Origin: Romboutsia faecis
Lineage (GTDB): Bacteria > Bacillota > Clostridia > Peptostreptococcales > Peptostreptococcaceae
Length of the DNA stretch: 37,891 nucleotides
NCBI RefSeq assembly: GCF_014323405.1
Contig: NZ_JACRWE010000014.1
Coordinates: 1-37,891 of the forward strand
Reading direction: 5' to 3'
The notes under the pieces: model-generated
Databases searched by the model: none
What the model was told of the DNA's origin: nothing
Seen by the model: the letters and a program-made list of their open reading frames with translations, nothing else
Program-made: the position numbers and the translations under genes
Part shown: piece after piece, positions 7,436 through 13,467 of the stretch
Position numbering within the stretch: the first letter of the stretch is position 1
How the letters are laid out: the number at the start of each line of letters is the position of its first letter

Positions 7436-8377
7436 TTACTGCTCTAGATATCCATCTGAATTTCCGAAGAATTGAGAATCTTCATCTAGTTGTATTTCTT
7501 TAGATATTTGATCTTTTATCACCTTATTGAAAGTCTTATATCCTCCGCCAGTACCAACTATAACATATCTGTCTAGCGACCCAAATTTATTAGTTATTTT
7601 ATTTAAAATATCATTTGCTAGAGGTTCTATAGCAATAAGATAATCAGATAACTTGTACTTTTTATTTTTATATTCTATGTATTCTTTATTATTCTTTAAT
7701 AAACTATCTATTAAATCTTTTTCTATATCTGCATTTTCTTTTTCATTGAAATAAAGAGTAATTAATTCAGTAAAATCAATTACACCCTTTGGGATAGTTT
7801 CAGTTTCATAAGGATAATATATTTCATCATCGTAATCAAACTTATAATTGCAAGCGTCTGTAGTTCCTCCGCCTACATCTATTGATAAAATATCTTGCTT
7901 TATATCTCCTATGCTATCGATATTGCTGACAAAAGCTGAATACCCTTCTACTTTTACATCAACAGAGTTAAAAGTTACTTTTTTAGATATACCATTTACA
8001 GCATAGTTAAATTCTACTCCAGTTTTAAAATGTTGTTCAAACTCTTTTAAATATGACTTATTAAAATATTGTTTCGGTGGTAAACCTAATTTTAAATCAA
8101 CCTTTAAGACCTGATCCATTGGATATAGTTCGTGAATCATTAAAAGAGTTTCTTCTAATAAATGCTTTCTAGTATGTTTTAATACATTATTGTTAAGTTC
8201 TCCAACGCCTATGTAAATAACAGAGCCATCAAATTCAAACTTTCTAGCTTTTGGATTTAGTATTTCTTTATACTCAATTCGATTAGGTATTTTTACTCTA
8301 ACTTTCTCACCTTTTTCATACTTAGTAGCTTTTAACATACTATTTCCTAAATCAATTCCTGCACTTACTATTTTCAT
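7436..8377 (-). CDS. Actin-like plasmid segregation ATPase (ParM/AlfA-type)
   Basis: A 313-residue protein with the actin-fold nucleotide motifs in order: phosphate-1 GIDLGNSMLKATK (residues about 7-19), phosphate-2 LSIDVGGGTTDA (about 165-176), and the adenosine loop YVIVGTGGGYKTF (near residue 275). Family members polymerise with ATP into filaments that push or pull plasmid copies apart. It is the second gene of a minus-strand operon after a small ribbon-helix-helix-like adaptor, the usual ParR-ParM order. It overlaps no other gene; AGGAGATATAA precedes the ATG. Presence of an active partition system argues that the prophage is an extrachromosomal, low-copy circle. The subfamily (ParM, AlfA or Alp) cannot be told by eye. 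Confidence 0.9.
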   Translation of the reverse strand: MKIVSAGIDLGNSMLKATKYEKGEKVRVKIPNRIEYKEILNPKARKFEFDGSVIYIGVGELNNNVLKHTRKHLLEETLLMIHELYPMDQVLKVDLKLGLPPKQYFNKSYLKEFEQHFKTGVEFNYAVNGISKKVTFNSVDVKVEGYSAFVSNIDSIGDIKQDILSIDVGGGTTDACNYKFDYDDEIYYPYETETIPKGVIDFTELITLYFNEKENADIEKDLIDSLLKNNKEYIEYKNKKYKLSDYLIAIEPLANDILNKITNKFGSLDRYVIVGTGGGYKTFNKVIKDQISKEIQLDEDSQFFGNSDGYLEQ

Positions 8378-8422
8378 TTATATCTCCTCCAAATATTTAA
8401 TTTTAAATGTACATTAAATTGC

Positions 8423-8668
8423 TTATCTAAACCCACCAACTTTAGGTTTCGTTGGTTCAGTTTCTTTTGTAACTTCTTTAGTTGTTACACTTTCCTTGTT
8501 AGTTTTATCTTTATTTTCTATATCTTTCCCTAAACTTTTTACGTGTTCCTCTAAAACTCTCCTACAATACACTCTTAAAGCTCTATCATCTTCATCTGCT
8601 AATTCTTTTAAGATGTCTTTAAACGATGTACTTATAGGTATTTGTAAGTTATAAGTTTCTTTACCCAT
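8423..8668 (-). CDS. ParR-like partition adaptor
   Basis: An 81-residue protein from the ATG at 8668, chosen because GAGGTGA lies 6 nt upstream of it; a GTG at 8677 would add three residues but lies within that ribosome site. The N-terminal half (YNLQIPISTSFKDILKELAD...VYCRRVLEEHV) has the strand-helix-helix layout of ribbon-helix-helix DNA-binding proteins. The C-terminal half is a charged Lys/Glu/Thr-rich tail ending KPKVGGFR, which in ParR proteins contacts the filament tip. It is encoded directly upstream of the actin-like gene and downstream of an AT-rich dyad-rich region that could be its centromere. Confidence 0.75.
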   Translation of the reverse strand: MGKETYNLQIPISTSFKDILKELADEDDRALRVYCRRVLEEHVKSLGKDIENKDKTNKESVTTKEVTKETEPTKPKVGGFR

Positions 8669-8693
8669 GTTTATCACCTCGCTTATTAATTTA

Positions 8694-8722
8694 ATAATAA
8701 TTTATTTCGAATTATTTGTCAA
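8694..8722 (-). promoter_or_regulatory. Sigma-A promoter of the partition operon
   Basis: Minus-strand TTGACA (8722-8717), 17-nt spacer, TATTAT (8699-8694). It is close to consensus and lies about 25 nt upstream of the adaptor start. Being next to the candidate centromere, it is likely repressed by the adaptor, as in known par operons (inference). Confidence 0.8.
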
Positions 8723-8912
8723 TATTTTTTAAATTCAAAATAAATTTATTAAAAATCGTAATGCAATTGCATTAAAATCGTTATTAAATTCGATTACAAT
8801 AAAACTAAAATTCATCGGCAATTATACTACACTTCATTTTAAATTTAATATTAATTTAAAATGATTATATCTGTATTATTCTAGTAGCGGTGTCTTTTCA
8901 CCTCTATTAGAT
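8723..8912. other. Candidate centromere (parC-like) region
   Basis: A gene-free AT-rich stretch between the partition operon and the divergent cargo unit. It contains a perfect 14-bp palindrome AATGCAATTGCATT (8760-8773), repeated ATCGTTA/ATCGTAA/TCGATTA blocks (8755-8800), a 12-bp inverted repeat TCATTTTAAATT / AATTTAAAATGA (8834-8845, 8853-8864) and a hairpin with GGTG/CACC and CTAGTAG/CTATTAG arms (8881-8910). Its position upstream of a ParR-like gene is where such sites lie. Confidence 0.5.
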
Positions 8913-8996
8913 AAATAGATAAAAAATAAAAACAAAATTATAATTATTCCGTTTCACTTCTAAAAAAATCTAGTTTTACCTATTTAACGACCAGTT

Positions 8997-9025
8997 TTGT
9001 CAAAATTATTTATTTTTTTTATAAT
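8997..9025 (+). promoter_or_regulatory. Sigma-A promoter of cargo unit
   Basis: TTGTCA (8997-9002), 17-nt spacer, perfect TATAAT (9020-9025). It drives the two-gene unit 9065-10038 rightward, independently of phage late or early transcription. Confidence 0.75.
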
Positions 9026-9064
9026 TTATATATACTTATTATCAAAAGGGAGGTGTATAACTAA

Positions 9065-9265
9065 ATGAGTAATAAAAAAATATTTTTTGTATTAGGCTTT
9101 ATTTTAGTATTACTAAGCGTTCCGTTAGGTAGATTTACACTTAATTTATTCTATGGTAATCAAAATCTAACAAGTGAATTTGGTTATATGTTACAAGGGT
9201 TTATAAATTCATATATAGCATCAGGCATTCTTATATATGGATTAGGGTATGTAAAAAAACAGTAA
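9065..9265 (+). CDS. Small two-helix membrane protein (cargo)
   Basis: A 66-residue protein with two hydrophobic segments, about residues 6-27 (FFVLGFILVLLSVPLGRFTL) and 41-62 (YMLQGFINSYIASGILIYGL), and a basic tail KKQ. GGGAGGTG precedes it by 9 nt. It is the first gene of a unit with its own promoter and terminator and precedes a secreted-type protein. Such pairing suggests an immunity, export or surface function, but I do not recognise the family. It is not needed for phage growth on present evidence and is likely lysogen cargo. Confidence 0.75.
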   Translation: MSNKKIFFVLGFILVLLSVPLGRFTLNLFYGNQNLTSEFGYMLQGFINSYIASGILIYGLGYVKKQ

Positions 9266-9360
9266 AATAAATATTTATGAAAATTAAAATGAAAAGGGGA
9301 ACAATTATGAGATAAAAAAAGAATTTTGCAAAAGGGTTAGTATGTTTATCTGTTTTAACA

Positions 9361-10038
9361 ATGGTTATTCCAACTATGAAAGTTGACGCTAGTGAGGTAT
9401 CTCAAGATAATTCATCAGAAATTTCTGGATATCTAGATGTAAAAGATTCAGAAATTAGTGAAGTGATGACATATGATGAAATGGTTACTACTATGGCTAA
9501 AAATGAAAATATAACAATAGATGAAGCTATTAAGATTCTAGGCCCTGAAGAAGTAAGACCATATGAGAAAGTTGTCAATGAAATATCTAAAAATACAAAT
9601 TTATCTTATGAAGATGCAAGTAAATTAATTAATCCTAATCTTATCAAGGAGACTAGATCCGGTAAGGTTGTTCGTGCTACATATCGTAATATAACTAGAA
9701 CTATCACAGTAAGTAATATATATAAGCCAAAACTTGTATGGTATTGTGAAACAGATGAATCTGGTCAATTTAGAGCAATTCGTAAAATAAAAAATACATC
9801 AATGAATAGATCATATAATGGAACTTCAAAACAATTTTCTGGTAAAGTATATACAAACCTAGAAGATCCAAATCGTATATATTATGAAGTTAATGGCGAC
9901 TTCTATAACAACGGTACAACTACAGTAAGCGGAGGAACTGAAATATCTGTTGGAAAATCTGGAACTGCTAATTTTTCAGTATCTTACTCAAGTAATCATT
10001 TCAAATACCACTACTCAACAGGACGTCAAAGTTTTTAA
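9361..10038 (+). CDS. Secreted-type protein, signal peptide interrupted by a stop codon
   Basis: The open frame from ATG 9361 has 225 codons, but the natural start is probably ATG 9307, behind AAAAGGGG. That reading gives M-R-stop-KKNFAKGLVCLSVLTMV: a classical signal peptide (basic start, hydrophobic core, then a small-residue cleavage region before DASE) broken by TAA at codon 3 (9313-9315). Starting at 9361 removes the basic part and has no ribosome site. The mature part has two related helical repeats (TYDEMVTTMAKNENITIDEA and VVNEISKNTNLSYEDA), then a beta-rich C-terminal domain, rich in Tyr, Ser, Thr and Asn (about 100-225). It could be a bacteriocin-like or surface protein; function unknown. 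As written, export is likely lost. Confidence 0.65.
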   Translation: MVIPTMKVDASEVSQDNSSEISGYLDVKDSEISEVMTYDEMVTTMAKNENITIDEAIKILGPEEVRPYEKVVNEISKNTNLSYEDASKLINPNLIKETRSGKVVRATYRNITRTITVSNIYKPKLVWYCETDESGQFRAIRKIKNTSMNRSYNGTSKQFSGKVYTNLEDPNRIYYEVNGDFYNNGTTTVSGGTEISVGKSGTANFSVSYSSNHFKYHYSTGRQSF

Positions 10039-10050
10039 AAAGTAAATAAT

Positions 10051-10086
10051 AAAAAAGTAGCTAGAGATATATCTAGCTACTTTTTT
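10051..10086. terminator. Bidirectional terminator between cargo unit and rep
   Basis: GTAGCTAGA pairs perfectly with TCTAGCTAC around a six-base loop, with six A before and six T after, so it can stop both the rightward cargo transcript and the leftward rep transcript; the rep stop codon lies in the T run. Confidence 0.9.
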
Positions 10087-11251
10087 ATGCCCATTTTTCA
10101 TTATTCTTTTTTAAAATATAATCGTCATCTAAATCTATAATATTTACTGATTCACCTGACATGTCTGAAACTACCATATTTGAATTATCAAAGTGAGGTC
10201 TCTTACTCTTTTTTGACTTAACAGTTCGAAAATCGTTTATTTTATTTGTTAAAGTTGTTTTGAAATAACTATATGACTTTACCTTTATTTTTTCTTCATC
10301 ATCCTTTTCAAGAGTAGCTAAAATTGATTCTTGTAATAATTTTTTTAAACTTTTTTCACTAAAATCATATTCTTTAAAATCTTTTTTAAATCTTTCTAAA
10401 GTTTTATTTGTAAATAACTTCTCATTTGGTATGTAAAAATCAATTTCTATATTCTTGTTATCTATAATTTCATTATTAATATATTCATCGTTATGATCCT
10501 TATCTTTAACTATGAATGTAGATTCATTTTTTCTGAAATATGTTTTTCTTTCATAATCTAATATAATAAATTTTATTTCATCTACTTTTCTTCCGTTCTT
10601 AACTTCTTCAATATCCACTTTCATATTTCCGATAGAATTAATTTCTTTTATAGCTTGATTCAATACTCTCTGTTTAAAATTTTTATATTCAGGATATTTG
10701 TTCTCTACACCTAATATAAACCTTAATTGATCTATTTTAAAATTTTTATTTATAACTATATCAGTTCTACTCCATAATCTTAACAATTCATATAATCTCT
10801 GAGAGTAAAAGCTTTTAAATTTCGTTAATATATCTAGGTTAAGCGGTGCATAAATTGTGTAATCTATAATATGTTTATATAGCCTATCCATAAAAAATAT
10901 TTTAAATGTTTCTTTATTTGTATTATACTCACTCCCAGCTATTAAATTATAATCACATTCAATCTTATCCCCATTCTCATTTTTTTCAAATTCTATTGAT
11001 GTATTTTTTAATACTTGAAAAGTTTTCTTTATATTACTTAAAGTCCTTTGATTTTTGTTAGGTATAAGACTTTTTATATCTTCCAATTTTACATTGCATG
11101 ATAAGTTCCCATTCTTTTCTTTTTGGGCATTTAAAAGACAATAATAAAAAATTCTATTTTGTATGGCTGTGACTTCATAAGATGTATGTACTAACTGTTT
11201 CCCTTGCATTAATAAATCTATATTATTTTCATTTGGTATATTTTCGTTCAT
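10085..11251 (-). CDS. Rep_3-type plasmid replication initiator
   Basis: A 388-residue protein from ATG 11251, preferred over an upstream frame extension to 11284 because AGGGGG sits 6 nt before it. It shows the features of iteron-binding Rep_3 initiators with two winged-helix domains: an N-terminal segment LVHTSYEVTAIQNRIFYYCL, a central KSFYSQRLYELLRLW motif, and FKIDQLRFILGVENKYPEYK followed by FKQRVLNQAIKEIN and a GRKV-x-x-IKF strand. The C-terminal 130 residues are charged and less conserved. It would bind the repeats at 11279-11473 and open the origin for theta replication. A sigma-A promoter lies upstream with one iteron just past the predicted start of transcription, pointing to autorepression. 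Confidence 0.88.
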   Translation of the reverse strand: MNENIPNENNIDLLMQGKQLVHTSYEVTAIQNRIFYYCLLNAQKEKNGNLSCNVKLEDIKSLIPNKNQRTLSNIKKTFQVLKNTSIEFEKNENGDKIECDYNLIAGSEYNTNKETFKIFFMDRLYKHIIDYTIYAPLNLDILTKFKSFYSQRLYELLRLWSRTDIVINKNFKIDQLRFILGVENKYPEYKNFKQRVLNQAIKEINSIGNMKVDIEEVKNGRKVDEIKFIILDYERKTYFRKNESTFIVKDKDHNDEYINNEIIDNKNIEIDFYIPNEKLFTNKTLERFKKDFKEYDFSEKSLKKLLQESILATLEKDDEEKIKVKSYSYFKTTLTNKINDFRTVKSKKSKRPHFDNSNMVVSDMSGESVNIIDLDDDYILKKNNEKWA

Positions 11252-11278
11252 AATAATCCCCCTACAATCTATTCCTAG

Positions 11279-11473
11279 TATCAAATTGTTACCTTTAATC
11301 TATTTATAAGCTGATTATACATAAGTGATTTCTTAAATGCAACACTTTTTACTCTTTGTTACCTTTAGAGTATCAAATTGTTACCTTTCCGTATCAAATT
11401 GTTACCTTTAGAGTATCAAATTGTTACCTTTCCGTATCAAATTGTTACCTTTCCGTATCAAATTGTTACCTTT
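11279..11473. repeat. Iteron array (replication origin)
   Basis: Six exact copies of TATCAAATTGTTACCTTT start at 11279, 11371, 11392, 11414, 11435 and 11456, with a partial copy at 11353-11370 (TTGTTACCTTT). The last five are spaced 21, 22, 21 and 21 bp, i.e. two helical turns, so bound protein would sit on one face. A further exact copy lies at 11644-11661. This is the arrangement of a Rep_3 iteron origin. Confidence 0.93.
11314..11342 (-). promoter_or_regulatory. rep promoter
   Basis: Minus-strand TTGCAT (11342-11337), 17-nt spacer, TATAAT (11319-11314). Transcription would start near 11307 and run over the iteron at 11279-11296 into rep. The main iteron block lies just upstream of the -35, so initiator binding can both start replication and repress rep. 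Confidence 0.8.
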
Positions 11474-11517
11474 AGACTCTTGTACCTTAGTTATACCAAT
11501 GCATTCAGGAATCCCTA

Positions 11518-11557
11518 AATACTATTAAATACTATTAAATACTATTTATATACTATG
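11518..11557. other. AT-rich repeats next to iterons (candidate unwinding element)
   Basis: Three to four tandem copies of the 10-bp unit ACTATTAAAT (last ones degenerate), purely AT apart from one C per unit, 45 bp beyond the iteron block. AT-rich short repeats beside iterons are typical sites of strand opening. Confidence 0.6.
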
Positions 11558-11643
11558 AAAGGTGTTTTTTTACAAAAACAAACAACTTTTATAAAAATAA
11601 AACTAAAATAATTTTAATAAAAAATAATAGTATTAAGTAATCG

Positions 11644-11661
11644 TATCAAATTGTTACCTTT
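11644..11661. repeat. Outlying iteron near the lexA-like promoter
   Basis: An exact copy of TATCAAATTGTTACCTTT, 171 bp from the main array and about 37 bp upstream of the -35 box of the lexA-like gene. It could couple replication protein level with the repressor gene, or be a handcuffing site. Confidence 0.8.
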
Positions 11662-11697
11662 TAATATAGAAACTATGTTCGTTTTTTACCAAAACTA

Positions 11698-11748
11698 TTT
11701 ACAATTTAATTTTAGATATGATAATGTCTAAATAAAGAACATATGTTT
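11698..11748 (+). promoter_or_regulatory. Promoter and LexA-type box of lexA-like gene
   Basis: TTTACA (11698-11703), 16-nt spacer, GATAAT (11720-11725). Just downstream of the expected start is GAACATATGTTT (11737-11748), one base from the Firmicutes SOS box GAACNNNNGTTC. A weaker half-match, GAAACTATGTTC, lies at 11669-11680. Binding by host LexA or by the gene's own product would repress it. Confidence 0.7.
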
Positions 11749-11773
11749 CATATTTTGATTAGGTGGTGGCAAT

Positions 11774-12403
11774 ATGGGGACTTTAAGTAAAAGACAAGAA
11801 GAAATATATAAATATATAGTGGAGTACATAAAAATAAAAAAATATGCTCCTACAATAAGAGAAATTGCTGAGTCTGTTGGATTAAACTCAATTAGTACGG
11901 TATATAATCATCTTAAAAAACTTGAAGAAGCAAAATACATAAAGAGAGATGAAGATAAGCCAAGAACGATAGAAATTTTACATGAAGATATAGAGTTTGT
12001 AGAAGGAATGAATCAAGAAATACTAGAGGTTCCTATTCTTGACAAAATAAAACTTTCTAATCCTATAGCAAAAGAATATGTAACAGAGGTTATTAAATTA
12101 CCTGCGTTTCTTTTGCGAGGTAACAGTAATTTTATAATAAGAATGTCAGATGATAGCATGATAGGAGCAGGGATATTAAAAGATGATTATATTCTTATAG
12201 ACTATAAAAGATCTATAAACAATAAGAAAATAGCAATTGTATTTATAGATTACAAAAAAGTTGTAGTTGCTAGATATTACAAAGTAAAAAATGATTTAGT
12301 AAGATTAGAATTTGAAAATGAACTATATGAATCTTTAGAGCTTAACAGTGAAAGAGTTAAAGTAGTGGGTGAAATCATAGGGAGCATGAGAACAATTTAT
12401 TAA
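11774..12403 (+). CDS. LexA-like repressor lacking the self-cleavage site and catalytic lysine
   Basis: A 209-residue LexA relative. The N-terminal winged helix matches LexA well (LSKRQEEIYKYIVEYI...APTIREIAESVGL...STVYNHLKKLEE). The C-terminal S24-type domain keeps the serine (DDSMIGAGI, S128). The bond normally cut, Ala-Gly, is replaced by Leu-Ser at about 94-95 (VPILDKIKLSNP), and the lysine of the Ser-Lys dyad is alanine (KKVVVARYY, A166; 38 residues after S128, as in LexA). RecA-stimulated autocleavage should therefore be impossible. It has a G-rich GGTGGTGG site and a LexA-type box in its leader. Likely role: an SOS-insensitive repressor of phage or host SOS genes. Confidence 0.85.
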   Translation: MGTLSKRQEEIYKYIVEYIKIKKYAPTIREIAESVGLNSISTVYNHLKKLEEAKYIKRDEDKPRTIEILHEDIEFVEGMNQEILEVPILDKIKLSNPIAKEYVTEVIKLPAFLLRGNSNFIIRMSDDSMIGAGILKDDYILIDYKRSINNKKIAIVFIDYKKVVVARYYKVKNDLVRLEFENELYESLELNSERVKVVGEIIGSMRTIY

Positions 12404-12511
12404 AGCCAATTTAAGCGAAAAATAACCTTTATTTGAATAAAGTATCGAAAAAAGGAATAAAAAGCCTTCTAGGGGGCAAATTTTGGATATTTTTTATAAT
12501 TGGGAGGAGTT

Positions 12512-12631
12512 ATGAAAGAACAAATAAAAAAGCTTATTGATGAAATTCCAGATGATGATTTATTTTTAATCAACATATCAAATATAATAAAGGGGTTCTT
12601 ATATAAAAATAGAGAAAAAAAAGAGGCATAA
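12512..12631 (+). CDS. 39-residue acidic/helical small protein
   Basis: A short gene behind a strong GGGAGGAG site: MKEQIKKLIDEIPDDDLFLI then a hydrophobic NIIKGFLY and a basic end. It has the look of the small helical regulators that sit beside phage repressors (a helix, a D-rich turn, a second helix). Placed 108 nt after the lexA-like gene, it may share its transcript and ends in the shared terminator with the CI-like gene on the other strand. No family recognised. Confidence 0.7.
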   Translation: MKEQIKKLIDEIPDDDLFLINISNIIKGFLYKNREKKEA

Positions 12632-12653
12632 ATTATTTTATATGCCTCTTTTT
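12614..12653. terminator. Bidirectional terminator between lexA-like unit and CI-like gene
   Basis: AAAGAGGCATA pairs with TATGCCTCTTT (11 bp) around an AT-rich loop, with long A and T runs outside. It overlaps the 3' ends of both convergent genes. Confidence 0.85.
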
Positions 12654-13003
12654 AACTCTTCTGTAAATTTCTTAATAACAACCCAATCTTCATCATTTAA
12701 TTTTAACATAGCCCTTATAATATTTTTTTTAAACTTATCATTCTCTGCATATAAACTACCAACTAATAAGTCAAACTCATCATCTATAGAAACTTTGTTA
12801 AACATATTACCCTCGCCATATTTTAACCAGTTTTCATTTACATTATGTTTACGACAAATTAAATCTATATTTCTTTGTGATAGTTCAATAATTCCCAATT
12901 CAATATTACCTATAGCACTTGATGATTTTAACCCTATTGAATTAGCAAATTCCTTTTGGGTCATATTTAAAGCTTTTCTTATTAATCTAACTCTTTCTTT
13001 CAT
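12638..13003 (-). CDS. CI-like repressor (XRE-type helix-turn-helix)
   Basis: A 121-residue protein from ATG 13003, selected because GGGAGGAAGT lies directly upstream; the frame is open further but without a site. Residues about 1-65 form an XRE domain: VRLIRKALNMTQKEFANSIG, SSSAIGNIELGIIELSQRNI, and the VNENWLKYGEG motif usual after it in phage repressors. The C-terminal part (about 70-121) is helical, probably for dimerisation, and there is no peptidase domain, so induction must work differently from lambda CI. The gene faces a set of four direct repeats and the divergent early promoter, the standard immunity-switch layout. Confidence 0.88.
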   Translation of the reverse strand: MKERVRLIRKALNMTQKEFANSIGLKSSSAIGNIELGIIELSQRNIDLICRKHNVNENWLKYGEGNMFNKVSIDDEFDLLVGSLYAENDKFKKNIIRAMLKLNDEDWVVIKKFTEELKRGI

Positions 13004-13040
13004 ACTTCCTCCCTGAAATGAATTATCTAAATAAATGATA

Positions 13041-13136
13041 TCACATAAAATAGTAAAACACAAAACAAAATCACATAAAATGACAAAAAATAGTTGAAAA
13101 TCGCATAAAATGATGTTACAATCACATAAAATGACA
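13041..13136. promoter_or_regulatory. Operator array: four TCACATAAAA repeats
   Basis: TCACATAAAA occurs at 13041, 13071 and 13122, and as TCGCATAAAA at 13101. Two copies continue as TGACAAAA and a third as TGA. The spacings are 30, 30 and 21 bp, whole helical turns. One copy lies in the spacer of the rightward promoter, another over its start site, and the first abuts the likely leftward repressor promoter. The natural ligand is the CI-like protein 12638-13003. Confidence 0.8.
13094..13122 (+). promoter_or_regulatory. Early rightward promoter
   Basis: TTGAAA (13094-13099), 17-nt spacer, TACAAT (13117-13122). Two operator repeats overlap it, so it should be silent in the lysogen. It would transcribe 13154 and the early genes beyond. 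Confidence 0.75.
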
Positions 13137-13153
13137 AAATAGGAGGTATATAT

Positions 13154-13321
13154 ATGACATATTCAGAAAAAGTCAAAATGTTAAATGAAATTTTTAAAGA
13201 TATTGAATTGATTGATGAAAAAGATAAACAAGCAGTTGTGGCTTACATAAGAGGAACTGCAGACACAAGGGAAAGAGTAAGATTAGAAAATGAATCTAAA
13301 TATTCAACAGAAAATAAGTAA
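13154..13321 (+). CDS. 55-residue first early gene (Cro-position protein)
   Basis: Starts behind a perfect AGGAGG and is the first gene after the operator-controlled promoter. The protein is helical and charged: MTYSEKVKMLNEIFKDIELI, then KDKQAVVAYIRGTADTRERV and an acidic polar end. No helix-turn-helix is evident. Small proteins of this pattern (xEI...ID..DKQ.V.AYI.GxxxxRE) are common beside clostridial phage repressors; function unknown. Followed by strong hairpins. Confidence 0.75.
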   Translation: MTYSEKVKMLNEIFKDIELIDEKDKQAVVAYIRGTADTRERVRLENESKYSTENK

Positions 13322-13327
13322 ATAAAA

Positions 13328-13415
13328 GAGTGTGATTTTTAGTACAAATCACACTCAATAAAAACTAAATAAAGTCCAGTTTTTTCAAAAGGTTCGGTGA
13401 GCCTTTAGCGGACTT
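13328..13415 (+). other. Paired hairpins upstream of HUH gene (candidate rolling-circle origin or RNA element)
   Basis: The first hairpin is perfect: GAGTGTGATTT (13328-13338) and AAATCACACTC (13346-13356) around TTAGTAC. The second is nested: AAGTCC (13372-13377) with GGACTT (13410-13415), enclosing AAAGG/CCTTT around a nine-base loop TTCGGTGAG. Neither has a terminator T run. Their place just before an HUH replication gene is where double-strand origins often lie; an attenuator or structured leader is the alternative. Confidence 0.5.
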
Positions 13416-13467
13416 GTACTAAGTGATAAAGTTTGGAGAAAAAGTAATACAAAAATAGGTGGGAAGT

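Noticed and set aside
7215..7475. 86-codon plus-strand frame
   Set aside because: Low-complexity hydrophobic product without a ribosome site; it runs antisense to a better coding-like frame and through a terminator hairpin into the end of the parM-like gene.
11279..11473. Iterons considered as a CRISPR array
   Set aside because: Spacing between repeats is only 3-4 bp and phased at two helical turns beside a Rep gene, so an origin.
12642..13016. 124-codon frame opposite the CI-like repressor
   Set aside because: Complement shadow of a clear XRE gene; composition is typical of antisense AT-rich frames (Phe/Ser/Leu/Asn).
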